Below are positions 1-5,424 of a stretch of DNA of 5,424 nt, in pieces. How positions within the stretch are numbered: the first letter of the stretch is position 1; every line of letters begins with the position of its first letter. Below the pieces are notes generated by a model. That model saw nothing but the letters and a program-made list of their open reading frames with translations, was not told where the DNA came from and did no database searches. The position numbers and the translations under genes were made by a program. This stretch comes from Nanobdellota archaeon. Its GTDB lineage: Archaea > Nanobdellota > Nanobdellia > SCGC-AAA011-G17 > GW2011-AR17. Location of the stretch: positions 1 through 5,424 of the forward strand of contig JADHVA010000048.1 of NCBI GenBank assembly GCA_016784245.1, given 5' to 3'.

Positions 1-3000
1 CTTCATCTAAACCTATTGCTCTAATTCCACCTTTTCGTGGATTTGCAAATTGAGACATTACTGTTTTCTTTACGGTTCCATTTTTAGTTGCCATAAACAA
101 AAATCCTTCTTCAAAATTACGTACTGGAACAATCGCAGTGATTTCTTCATCTTCTTTAAGTTCAACTATGTTTGCGATATGTCTGCCACGTGATTGCCTA
201 CTTCCTTCAGGAATCCTGTATACTTTAAGCCAATATAACTGACCACGGTCAGTAAAACAAAGTAAATGTGAATGAGTTGATGCAACATATACATCTTTAA
301 TGAAATCTTCATCTTTCATGCCAGTTGCACTCACGCCTCTCCCACCACGATTTTGTGTCCTATATGTATCAAGCGGTAACCGTTTAAGATATCCTGCATT
401 TGTAAGTGTCACAACTTGTGTTGTTTCTTCGATTAAATCTTCCATATCAACATTTGTAGATTCTCCCTGAAGAATTTTACTTCTCCGCTCATCACCATAT
501 TTATCTTGAAGTTCTATAGTTTCAGTAACAATAATTTCATTTATTTTTTCTTTTGAAGCTAAAATTTCTCGTAAAGATTCCGCAAAACTAAGAAGAGTTG
601 TATGTTCTGAGCGTAATTTTTCTTGCTCTAATGATGCTAACTTTTGTAATTTTAAATCTAAAATTGCTTTAGCTTGAATTTCTGAAAGAGTATATTTTTG
701 CATAAGATGATTTTTTGCATCTTCAATCGTTTTACTTTGTTTAATTGCTGGAATAACTTCATCAATGTTATTTAATGCTACTAACAAACCTTCAAGTACG
801 TGCAATCTCTCCTCTGCTTTACGTAAATCAAACGCAGTTCGTTTCGTGATAACATCTTTCCGATGCATAATGTGCTGTTCTAAAAGTTGTTTTAACCCGA
901 GTAATTTTGGTTCGTTATTCACTAATGCAAGCATGTTTAAACTAAATGAAATACGAAGCCTTGAATAGGAATATAATTGATTAAGAACAACTTGAGCATC
1001 AGCATCACTTTTTAGATCAATAACAACACGTATTCCTTCACGATCAGATTCGTCATTAATATTTCTAATTCCAAGAACTCTTTTTTCTTTGACAAGATCA
1101 GCAATTTGAATAATAAGATCAGTTTTGTTTACTTGGTAAGGTATTTCTCGAATAATAATTTTTTTATCTTCAATATCAACTACAGATTTGATAACAACTT
1201 TTCCTCGACCACGAGTATAGCCTGCAAGAAGTTCTTCGCCAACATACACTTCCCCGCCAGTTGGAAAGTCTGGCCCAGGGACTATTTGGATTAATTCTTG
1301 AACACTGATATCTGGATTTTCAATCATTGCAATAACTGCATTACATACCTCCACAAGATTATGTGGGGGAATATTTGTTGCCATTCCAACTGCGATTCCT
1401 GAGCTTCCATTCATCAAAAGGTTTGGAAATTTTGATGGAAGAACTGTTGGTTCAGTAAGCGAAGAGTCAAAATTATCTTTAAATGAAACTGTTTCTTTTT
1501 CAATATCACGTAATAATTCTTCAGCAAGTTTGGTAAGTTTTGCTTCAGTATTATGATTAATAAATCCATTTGCAACAAATGAATGACAAGAACTTTCTAC
1601 TTTAACAGAATATACTGTTTCCTTCTTTGATTGTTTAGACACATCTATGAGCTTATCAAAAAAGTATCTATGTTTTAATAACCAATCAATCAAACTTTTA
1701 TCAGAAGGCTTAATGATAGAAACTAAACTATTATAATTTTTTTCTAAGCTGTTATATCTATCAAAATTGTTTCTTTTAATAAAACTTTGAGAATAATTTT
1801 TACGAAGGTACTCATTTAAATAAGGGATTGTATCTGTTTTACTTAACCTACTTTTATTTATTGTATTAATTCCAGCTAAGATTGATTTTTTCCTCTCAGA
1901 GAAAAAACCAATTTTTTGTTTGAATTTTAATATATTATCTGTTCCTGAAATTGAAAGTTTGTAACAGCCATTTCTCTTATCAACATAAGGTTTAGTTGTC
2001 ACAATACCAAAATTTAATAACACATATTTTAATTGAGAAATTAATTTTTTACTCTTAGAATGATAGCATAATTGTATGGACTTCCCACCATGTCTTTTAT
2101 CTATAATTACTTGAACAGAACCATCGCCTTCGAACAATGCAACTAAAAACTCTCTAACCACATCTTGTTTGGAATTTAATACAGAAAATGGAATTTCTTT
2201 TAAATCTGATTTCACAGATTTTAACCCAATATTTTTTAGAAAATTGACTGGTTTTTGATGATAAAAGTCTAATTCAGTACATCCACCTTTAATCTTTCTT
2301 TCATATAATTTTGTTCCTTTAAAATTTAGAAGAATATTTTGTTTAACTTTTGAATAAAATTGGTTGTCTTTATTATTAAAAATAAATTTATTTTGATGGA
2401 AACTCCCTTCAGATACAAGAGCCCCTAATAAAAAGGCTAAAGATTTATTCATCTTTGATGGTAAAGATATGTCTTTTTCTTTTTTTGAACCCCTTGCATG
2501 AAAATTCTTTAAATCTAAATTACTTTTACTAAACAAACCATAATTTCTATTAATTAAAACATAATCTTTTTTTGTAATTTCTTCTAACTGTTTCCAAATA
2601 ATGGAAGGAGTTCCAAATTCATTAATGGTCCAACATAACACTGGATGATTAAAACTTCCTTTAAGTTCGTATCCTTGAGATGTTTTGATCATGATGATAT
2701 CATGTTTCCCTGAATCAAAAAATTTAACAGCATTATTTTTTTTACCATTATAACTCAATATTTTTTTGTGTATTTTTTCTCCTTTATTAGGAGCTAAATC
2801 CTTTATTAAAACTAAACCATTATCAGATAAAACTAAAGTATCACCAGTTACACAATACCTCATTGCTGCTGCATTATCCCCATCAATTGAACCAAAGTTA
2901 CCTTGGCCAAAAATGAGTGGAGATCTAAGCGAGAAATGCTGCGCCATACGTACTAAAGAATCATACACTGCAGTATCACCGTGTGGATGGTACTTTCCTA

Positions 3001-3244
3001 ACACTTCCCCAACGATTCTTGCTGATTTTTTGAATGGTTTATTATGAAGCATGCCCATATCATACATGGCATATAAAATTCTTCGATGAACTGGTTTTAG
3101 ACCATCTTTTGCACAAGGAAGAGCACGCCCAACGATTACCGCCATAGCATAATTAATGTATGCTTGCTTCATCTCATCTTGGATTGGTTTTACAATAATC
3201 TTATCAAAATCCATTGATTCTTTTTGTTCTTGTGCTTCATCCAT
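1..3244 (-). CDS. gyrA: DNA gyrase subunit A precursor, intein-containing, 3' end outside window
   Basis: GyrA is the DNA-cutting subunit of gyrase, the type IIA topoisomerase that adds negative supercoils with GyrB using ATP. The reading frame is open from ATG at 3244 to the left edge (130 N-extein codons, 435 intein codons, 516 C-extein codons), with no stop or frameshift. In mature numbering the following are visible: GRALP and GLKPVHRRILY (residues 39-58), the quinolone-pocket stretch HPHGDTAVYDS (86-96), GQGNFGSIDGD (113-123), the catalytic pair Arg129-Tyr130 in AAMRY, NIPPHN in the tower region, a coiled-coil arm, and the GyrA box QNRGGRG (529-535) opening the C-terminal beta-pinwheel. 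The GyrA box marks it as gyrase rather than ParC or TopoVI. Roughly the last 150-200 residues of the pinwheel should lie outside the window. The start is supported by homology at the N-terminus and a TATA-like box 27-36 nt upstream; there is no Shine-Dalgarno sequence. No gyrB is adjacent on the upstream side, where scpB lies 138 bp away on the same strand. Confidence 0.97.
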   Translation of the reverse strand, partial: MDEAQEQKESMDFDKIIVKPIQDEMKQAYINYAMAVIVGRALPCAKDGLKPVHRRILYAMYDMGMLHNKPFKKSARIVGEVLGKYHPHGDTAVYDSLVRMAQHFSLRSPLIFGQGNFGSIDGDNAAAMRYCVTGDTLVLSDNGLVLIKDLAPNKGEKIHKKILSYNGKKNNAVKFFDSGKHDIIMIKTSQGYELKGSFNHPVLCWTINEFGTPSIIWKQLEEITKKDYVLINRNYGLFSKSNLDLKNFHARGSKKEKDISLPSKMNKSLAFLLGALVSEGSFHQNKFIFNNKDNQFYSKVKQNILLNFKGTKLYERKIKGGCTELDFYHQKPVNFLKNIGLKSVKSDLKEIPFSVLNSKQDVVREFLVALFEGDGSVQVIIDKRHGGKSIQLCYHSKSKKLISQLKYVLLNFGIVTTKPYVDKRNGCYKLSISGTDNILKFKQKIGFFSERKKSILAGINTINKSRLSKTDTIPYLNEYLRKNYSQSFIKRNNFDRYNSLEKNYNSLVSIIKPSDKSLIDWLLKHRYFFDKLIDVSKQSKKETVYSVKVESSCHSFVANGFINHNTEAKLTKLAEELLRDIEKETVSFKDNFDSSLTEPTVLPSKFPNLLMNGSSGIAVGMATNIPPHNLVEVCNAVIAMIENPDISVQELIQIVPGPDFPTGGEVYVGEELLAGYTRGRGKVVIKSVVDIEDKKIIIREIPYQVNKTDLIIQIADLVKEKRVLGIRNINDESDREGIRVVIDLKSDADAQVVLNQLYSYSRLRISFSLNMLALVNNEPKLLGLKQLLEQHIMHRKDVITKRTAFDLRKAEERLHVLEGLLVALNNIDEVIPAIKQSKTIEDAKNHLMQKYTLSEIQAKAILDLKLQKLASLEQEKLRSEHTTLLSFAESLREILASKEKINEIIVTETIELQDKYGDERRSKILQGESTNVDMEDLIEETTQVVTLTNAGYLKRLPLDTYRTQNRGGRGVSATGMKDEDFIKDVYVASTHSHLLCFTDRGQLYWLKVYRIPEGSRQSRGRHIANIVELKEDEEITAIVPVRNFEEGFLFMATKNGTVKKTVMSQFANPRKGGIRAIGLDE
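335..355 (-). other. GyrA-box coding segment
   Basis: These 21 bases encode QNRGGRG, matching the GyrA box (QRRGGKG in E. coli) at the start of the C-terminal pinwheel. In known gyrases the box is needed to wrap DNA and to introduce negative supercoils, and it is degenerate or missing in ParC. Its presence at mature residues 529-535 supports a true supercoiling gyrase rather than a decatenase. Confidence 0.85.
1550..2854 (-). mobile_element. GyrA intein with LAGLIDADG homing endonuclease (435 residues)
   Basis: This is an in-frame protein-splicing element inside gyrA, inserted between catalytic Tyr130 and the Thr of TEAKL. In intein numbering, block A is CVTGDTLVL with Cys1. Block B is KGSFNHPVL with His70, and has Ser67 where Thr is usual. 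Block C is LLGALVSEG (residues 142-150) with Glu149. Block D is KEIP (219-222). Block E is FLVALFEGDG (236-245) with Asp244. Block H is around 266-285. Block F is VYSVKVESSCHSFVANG (414-430) with His424. Block G is FINHN, ending His434-Asn435, and the +1 residue is Thr. These are all the residues of a class 1 (Cys1, His-Asn, Thr+1) splicing mechanism. Blocks C and E are the two dodecapeptide motifs of a LAGLIDADG nuclease with acidic catalytic residues, so homing is plausible. Its length is near that of mycobacterial full-size GyrA inteins, as I recall them. Composition differs from the host gene: 11 of 12 Arg codons are AGA or AGG, against 15 of 37 in the exteins, and it is visibly more AT-rich. 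Activity is inferred, not shown. Confidence 0.96.
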
Positions 3245-3270
3245 TTTAGTATTTTTTATGTGGCTTTTTT

Positions 3271-3280
3271 TATATTAAAA
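3271..3280 (-). promoter_or_regulatory. Candidate TATA box for leaderless gyrA transcript
   Basis: On the minus strand this reads TTTTAATATA, 27-36 nt upstream of the gyrA ATG at 3244. In archaea the TATA box usually lies about 25 bp before the transcription start, so transcription would begin at or near the start codon. No Shine-Dalgarno sequence is seen before the ATG, which fits a leaderless message. The surrounding DNA is very AT-rich, so a chance match is possible. Confidence 0.45.
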
Positions 3281-3299
3281 ATAATGTTATTTTTTTACA

Positions 3300-3316
3300 G
3301 TTTACCGTCGATAAAC
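3300..3316. repeat. Short inverted repeat in the scpB-gyrA gap
   Basis: The arms GTTTA and TAAAC flank a 7-base centre. The repeat lies between the two candidate gyrA TATA boxes. It could be an operator or a small leader hairpin. It is a poor terminator candidate for scpB, because a 5-bp AT-rich stem is weak and the first T-run on the minus strand comes only about 15 bases later. Confidence 0.35.
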
Positions 3317-3340
3317 ATCAATAGAATATATGAGAAGTTT

Positions 3341-3350
3341 CTTTATAAAG
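3341..3350 (-). promoter_or_regulatory. Alternative gyrA TATA box, palindromic CTTTATAAAG
   Basis: CTTTATAAAG is a close match to the archaeal TATA consensus and is identical on both strands. Read on the minus strand it would place a transcription start near 3318-3320, giving gyrA a leader of about 75 nt that begins just before the inverted repeat at 3300-3316. It lies only about 33 bp past the scpB stop codon. No gene starts to its right on the plus strand, so the minus direction is the useful one. It competes with the nearer box at 3271-3280. Confidence 0.4.
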
Positions 3351-3382
3351 CTTGTGGTGATTGACTAACCTTTTCTCTCTTT

Positions 3383-4018
3383 TTATTCTTTTTTTACGTC
3401 GTGCATTGCACGTGAGATTTCAGAATGCGCTGCAACCTTTTTTTCTTGCGCTTCTACTACCCGATCAATCTCATCTGCTTCTTTATTTACATCTTCTGCT
3501 TCTTGCAAAATTTCAATTGGTACTTGTTTTAAGAATGCTTGTTTTGCTTCATCACTAGGTAAATCAAAAAACTCGAAAAATTTCTTTGTTAGTTTTACTT
3601 TGTATGTTCTTCCAAATTTTTCTTTAGACACAAACCCTTGTTCAATTAGTCCTGCCATATGCTCATACGCACTAGGTCCCCTTAGTTTGATAATTTCAGA
3701 TTGAACCACAGGATAACGCCATGCAATAACTGCAAGTGTTTGCATAACTGCTCGCTCCATATCAGTAGATTGAACAATAGAACTTACAAGTGGAATAAAT
3801 TCATCACGAACTGTTAATTTCCATGTATTCTCATGTTGAGTAATTCGAAGTGAATGATCTCTTTGGTCATATACTTCTTTAAGATTTACCAAATGATTGT
3901 TTACTTCTGCTTCATCGATTGAACAAAGAGCTGCGATACGCTCTGTAGTTATGCCTTTGCCAACAGTAAAAAGAATTGCTTCTACTTTTTTTTGATTACT
4001 TGTTGTTTCATCCATCAT
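3383..4018 (-). CDS. scpB: Segregation and condensation protein B (SMC-associated)
   Basis: ScpB is the dimeric winged-helix (KITE) partner of the SMC-ScpA complex, which compacts and helps separate chromosomes. The 211-residue product shows the family's two winged helices. The first covers about residues 10-80 (VEAILFTVGKGITTERIAAL). The second covers about 88-153 and carries the best-conserved stretch, QTLAVIAWRYPVVQSEIIKLRG (split over 93-114), then EHMAGLIEQGFVSKEK and a final KFFEFFDL. Residues 156-211 form a charged, Glu- and Lys-rich helical tail, as is common and variable in ScpB. The ATG at 4018 overlaps the TGA of the upstream gene in an ATGA junction, so translation is probably coupled. 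Met2 would give a one-base TGATG overlap and cannot be excluded as the start. No Shine-Dalgarno sequence is evident. No scpA or smc gene is visible in the window. gyrA follows 138 bp downstream with no clear terminator between, so read-through is possible. Confidence 0.92.
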   Translation of the reverse strand: MMDETTSNQKKVEAILFTVGKGITTERIAALCSIDEAEVNNHLVNLKEVYDQRDHSLRITQHENTWKLTVRDEFIPLVSSIVQSTDMERAVMQTLAVIAWRYPVVQSEIIKLRGPSAYEHMAGLIEQGFVSKEKFGRTYKVKLTKKFFEFFDLPSDEAKQAFLKQVPIEILQEAEDVNKEADEIDRVVEAQEKKVAAHSEISRAMHDVKKE

Positions 4019-4587
4019 TCTTTTTTGACTAATGAATATACCTCTCCATCTAAATCCACCTTCTTTTCATCTATTAATTTGTCTAAATAATCTCCAATTG
4101 ATTGTTCTTTAACTCCAGTTAATTTTGATATCTGAATAAGAGTTAATGCTTGTTTACTTAAAAGAATTTGAATATAATTTTTTAATAGGGAAGCTGTGTT
4201 TTGTTGAAGTTGTTTATTTTGTAAGTTAAGCTCTTTTGCAACCATATCAACTTGATGTAAATGTGCCTGTAAATCATTCAAAAAGTGAGATAAATCAAAG
4301 TTGTTAAATGAAATATCTGTTGGTTTTATTATTTCAATGATTGAGGGCATATAATCAAAACAAAAAGAAGTGACATGTTCTAAATTATCTGTTGTAAACT
4401 CCAATTCGCCAAAACTCATCCATAATTCTCCTTCATCTTGTTGTTTTATTTCTGCAACTTCTTTTTCTGTTACAGTATACCTCTCATCCTTCACAATGTT
4501 TTCTATATACTTTTGTAAAGTTTCTTCAACATGTTCTTTTGGTTTACCAAGAACTTCTATAACTACTCTCACAGTGATTGTTTCCAT
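4015..4587 (-). CDS. Unnamed ferredoxin-like plus winged-helix protein, coupled to scpB
   Basis: I do not recognise a named family. It may belong to a conserved hypothetical group in DPANN archaea, but that is recollection only. The 190 residues divide into three parts. Residues 3-90 read as beta-alpha-beta-beta-alpha-beta, with strands near 3-14, 37-50, 54-66 and 82-90 and helices near 16-34 and 68-80, suggesting a ferredoxin-like or ACT-like fold. Residues 98-145 are a long amphipathic, Gln- and Leu-rich helical stretch that could form a coiled coil. Residues 146-188 look like a winged helix (LTLIQISKLTGVKEQSIGDY, then a KKVDLDGEVYSLV wing). There is no signal peptide, membrane segment or Cys cluster. 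Its TGA overlaps the scpB ATG, so it is first in a two-gene operon and probably acts with ScpB. A helical linker followed by a C-terminal winged helix recalls kleisins such as ScpA, but the N-terminus does not. A DNA-binding regulator is another option. Confidence 0.85.
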   Translation of the reverse strand: METITVRVVIEVLGKPKEHVEETLQKYIENIVKDERYTVTEKEVAEIKQQDEGELWMSFGELEFTTDNLEHVTSFCFDYMPSIIEIIKPTDISFNNFDLSHFLNDLQAHLHQVDMVAKELNLQNKQLQQNTASLLKNYIQILLSKQALTLIQISKLTGVKEQSIGDYLDKLIDEKKVDLDGEVYSLVKKE

Positions 4588-4610
4588 GAAATATTAGTGG
4601 TAACTATAGG

Positions 4611-4618
4611 TTTTTAAG
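4611..4618 (-). promoter_or_regulatory. TATA box for the unnamed gene-scpB operon
   Basis: On the minus strand this reads CTTAAAAA, 24-31 nt before the ATG at 4587. It is preceded by CGAAAGA, which resembles a purine-rich archaeal BRE. The spacing puts the transcription start at or within a few bases of the ATG, so the message would be leaderless. The absence of a Shine-Dalgarno sequence agrees. Confidence 0.55.
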
Positions 4619-4626
4619 TCTTTCGA

Positions 4627-4641
4627 AGCAAGAGTCTTGCT
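4627..4641. repeat. Perfect 15-bp palindrome in divergent promoter region, candidate operator
   Basis: The arms AGCAAGA and TCTTGCT flank a single central G. The palindrome lies between the two divergent TATA boxes. It is 8 bp upstream of the box for the minus-strand operon and about 45 bp from the htpX box. Symmetry of this size suits a homodimeric winged-helix or helix-turn-helix regulator, and the position next to a BRE/TATA suits activation or occlusion of that promoter. A transcribed hairpin is less likely, because neither predicted transcript includes it. Confidence 0.5.
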
Positions 4642-4685
4642 AAACTAGTATAGATAATTATATCCTGCAAGCTCTAATCACAAAC

Positions 4686-4693
4686 TATTTAAA
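4686..4693 (+). promoter_or_regulatory. TATA box for htpX
   Basis: The box reads TATTTAAA and ends 27 nt before the htpX ATG at 4720, preceded by ACAAAC as a possible BRE. The spacing predicts transcription starting close to the ATG, giving a leaderless or very short-leader message. No Shine-Dalgarno sequence is seen. Confidence 0.55.
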
Positions 4694-4719
4694 CTACTGT
4701 TCCAAAGAATTTAACTACA

Positions 4720-5424
4720 ATGTACAAAAATCAGATTAAAACTGTACTATTACTTGGACTTCTTACAGGATTATTCTTATTTATTGGAGGACTTATTGGT
4801 GGACGAAGTGGTCTTTTGATAGGCCTTATTTTTGCTGGTGGAATCAACTTCTTTTCATATTGGTTCTCAGATAAAATTGTTCTTAAGATTTACAAAGCTA
4901 AAGAAGCAGATAAGAGTACTCATTCAGATTTGTATTCCATGGTACGTGAAATAACACAAAATGCCCATTTACCTATGCCAAAAGTGTTTATTGTGGAATC
5001 ACAACAAGGAAATGCCTTTGCCACGGGGAGAAATCCTGCGCATGCAGTTGTTGCAGTAACGACGGGCATTTTACAAATCTTAAATAAAAATGAATTAAAA
5101 GGAGTTTTAGCGCACGAAGTTGGACATATAAAAAACAGAGATATTTTAATTTCATCAGTTGCAGCAACCATTGCTGGAGTTATTTCATATATTGCTATGA
5201 TGGCAAGATGGGCAGCAATTTTTGGTGGATTTGGACGAGGTAATGATAAAGGAGGAAACATTATCGAACTTCTTGTCCTTGCAATAGTTGCACCAATAAT
5301 GGCAATGATTATTCAGTTTGCAATTTCTAGGTCACGAGAATTTTTAGCAGATGAGACTGGTGCTAGATTAACAAAAGACCCATTTTCACTCGCATCAGCT
5401 CTAGAAAAAATAAGTAGTAATGTG
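4720..5424 (+). CDS. htpX: HtpX family membrane zinc metalloprotease, 3' end outside window
   Basis: HtpX is an M48-family zinc endopeptidase of the cytoplasmic membrane that degrades misfolded membrane proteins, with its active site on the cytoplasmic side. The visible 235 residues contain two N-terminal membrane segments (about 5-27 and 30-50), then MPKVFIVES and the family motif NAFATG (98-103). The catalytic HEVGH follows at 132-136 (zinc ligands His132 and His136, base Glu133), then NRD at 139-141. Two further hydrophobic segments lie near 142-170 and 181-203. SREFLADE at 205-212 supplies the probable third zinc ligand, Glu207. This order matches the family, whose members are usually about 280-300 residues, so roughly 50-60 residues are cut off at the right edge. 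The ATG at 4720 is chosen because the first membrane segment begins right after it and a TATA box lies at the leaderless distance. It is transcribed divergently from the scpB operon, and no functional link to those genes is evident. Confidence 0.95.
   Translation, partial: MYKNQIKTVLLLGLLTGLFLFIGGLIGGRSGLLIGLIFAGGINFFSYWFSDKIVLKIYKAKEADKSTHSDLYSMVREITQNAHLPMPKVFIVESQQGNAFATGRNPAHAVVAVTTGILQILNKNELKGVLAHEVGHIKNRDILISSVAATIAGVISYIAMMARWAAIFGGFGRGNDKGGNIIELLVLAIVAPIMAMIIQFAISRSREFLADETGARLTKDPFSLASALEKISSNV

Noticed and set aside
765..1294. Two short plus-strand open frames (765-968 and 1106-1294)
   Set aside because: Both are antisense to the conserved gyrA C-extein and show no domain or start signal.
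1550..2854. Group I or II intron, or insertion sequence, interrupting gyrA
   Set aside because: The insert is a continuous open frame in phase with gyrA, begins with Cys and ends with His-Asn before Thr, and has no terminal inverted repeats or transposase. These are intein features.
2766..3047. 93-residue open frame on the plus strand
   Set aside because: It is antisense to the gyrA N-extein and the start of the intein, both strongly supported. The protein has no recognisable features.
3361..3558. 65-residue Leu/Phe-rich plus-strand open frame, possible small membrane protein
   Set aside because: It is antisense to the Glu/Lys-rich tail of scpB, where GAA/AAG-type codons read as Phe/Leu on the other strand. 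The hydrophobicity is a complement artefact.
4015..4587. Calling the gene upstream of scpB scpA
   Set aside because: Position and the C-terminal winged helix suggest it, but the N-terminal 95 residues look ferredoxin-like and I see no kleisin signature, so a ScpA name is not supported.
4370..4597. 75-residue plus-strand open frame
   Set aside because: It is antisense to the unnamed gene upstream of scpB and has no homology signal.
4649..4664. AT-rich near-palindrome around ATAATTAT in the divergent region
   Set aside because: Only the central 8 bp are symmetric and all are A/T, which is expected by chance in such DNA.
4920..5261. 113-residue open frame on the minus strand
   Set aside because: It lies wholly inside htpX, whose plus-strand frame has clear motifs (HEVGH, NAFATG). 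It is an antisense shadow.

Overview
The window most likely comes from an AT-rich archaeon that carries bacterial-type DNA gyrase. A DPANN lineage such as Woesearchaeota-like organisms is my best guess, but this is inferred from gene content and not proven. Three starts have an AT-rich TATA-like box about 24-36 nt upstream and no Shine-Dalgarno sequence, which is the layout of archaeal leaderless transcripts. A two-gene unit ending in scpB and an archaeal-looking HtpX protease fit the same picture.

Layout, left to right. Positions 1-3244 (minus strand) hold the 5' part of gyrA, which runs off the left edge. It encodes the N-terminal 646 residues of the mature gyrase A subunit, interrupted by a complete 435-residue intein at 1550-2854. 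The intein sits directly after the catalytic tyrosine (Tyr130), between Tyr and Thr, which is the site used by the mycobacterial GyrA inteins. It has all the splicing residues and a two-motif LAGLIDADG homing endonuclease, so it looks able both to splice and to home.

Positions 3245-3382 are a short regulatory gap with two candidate gyrA promoters and a small hairpin. Positions 3383-4587 (minus strand) hold two translationally coupled genes. The first is a 190-residue protein I cannot name, with a predicted ferredoxin-like fold, a helical middle and a winged helix. The second is scpB, a partner of the SMC condensin. Positions 4588-4719 are a divergent promoter region with one TATA box for each direction and a perfect 15-bp palindrome between them. 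Positions 4720-5424 (plus strand) hold the first 235 residues of htpX, a membrane zinc protease, which runs off the right edge.

The minus-strand genes share a theme of chromosome shape: supercoiling by gyrase and compaction by SMC-ScpB. HtpX, transcribed the other way, belongs to membrane protein quality control and seems unrelated. The main points of interest are the intein that splits the gyrase active site and the unnamed protein coupled to ScpB.
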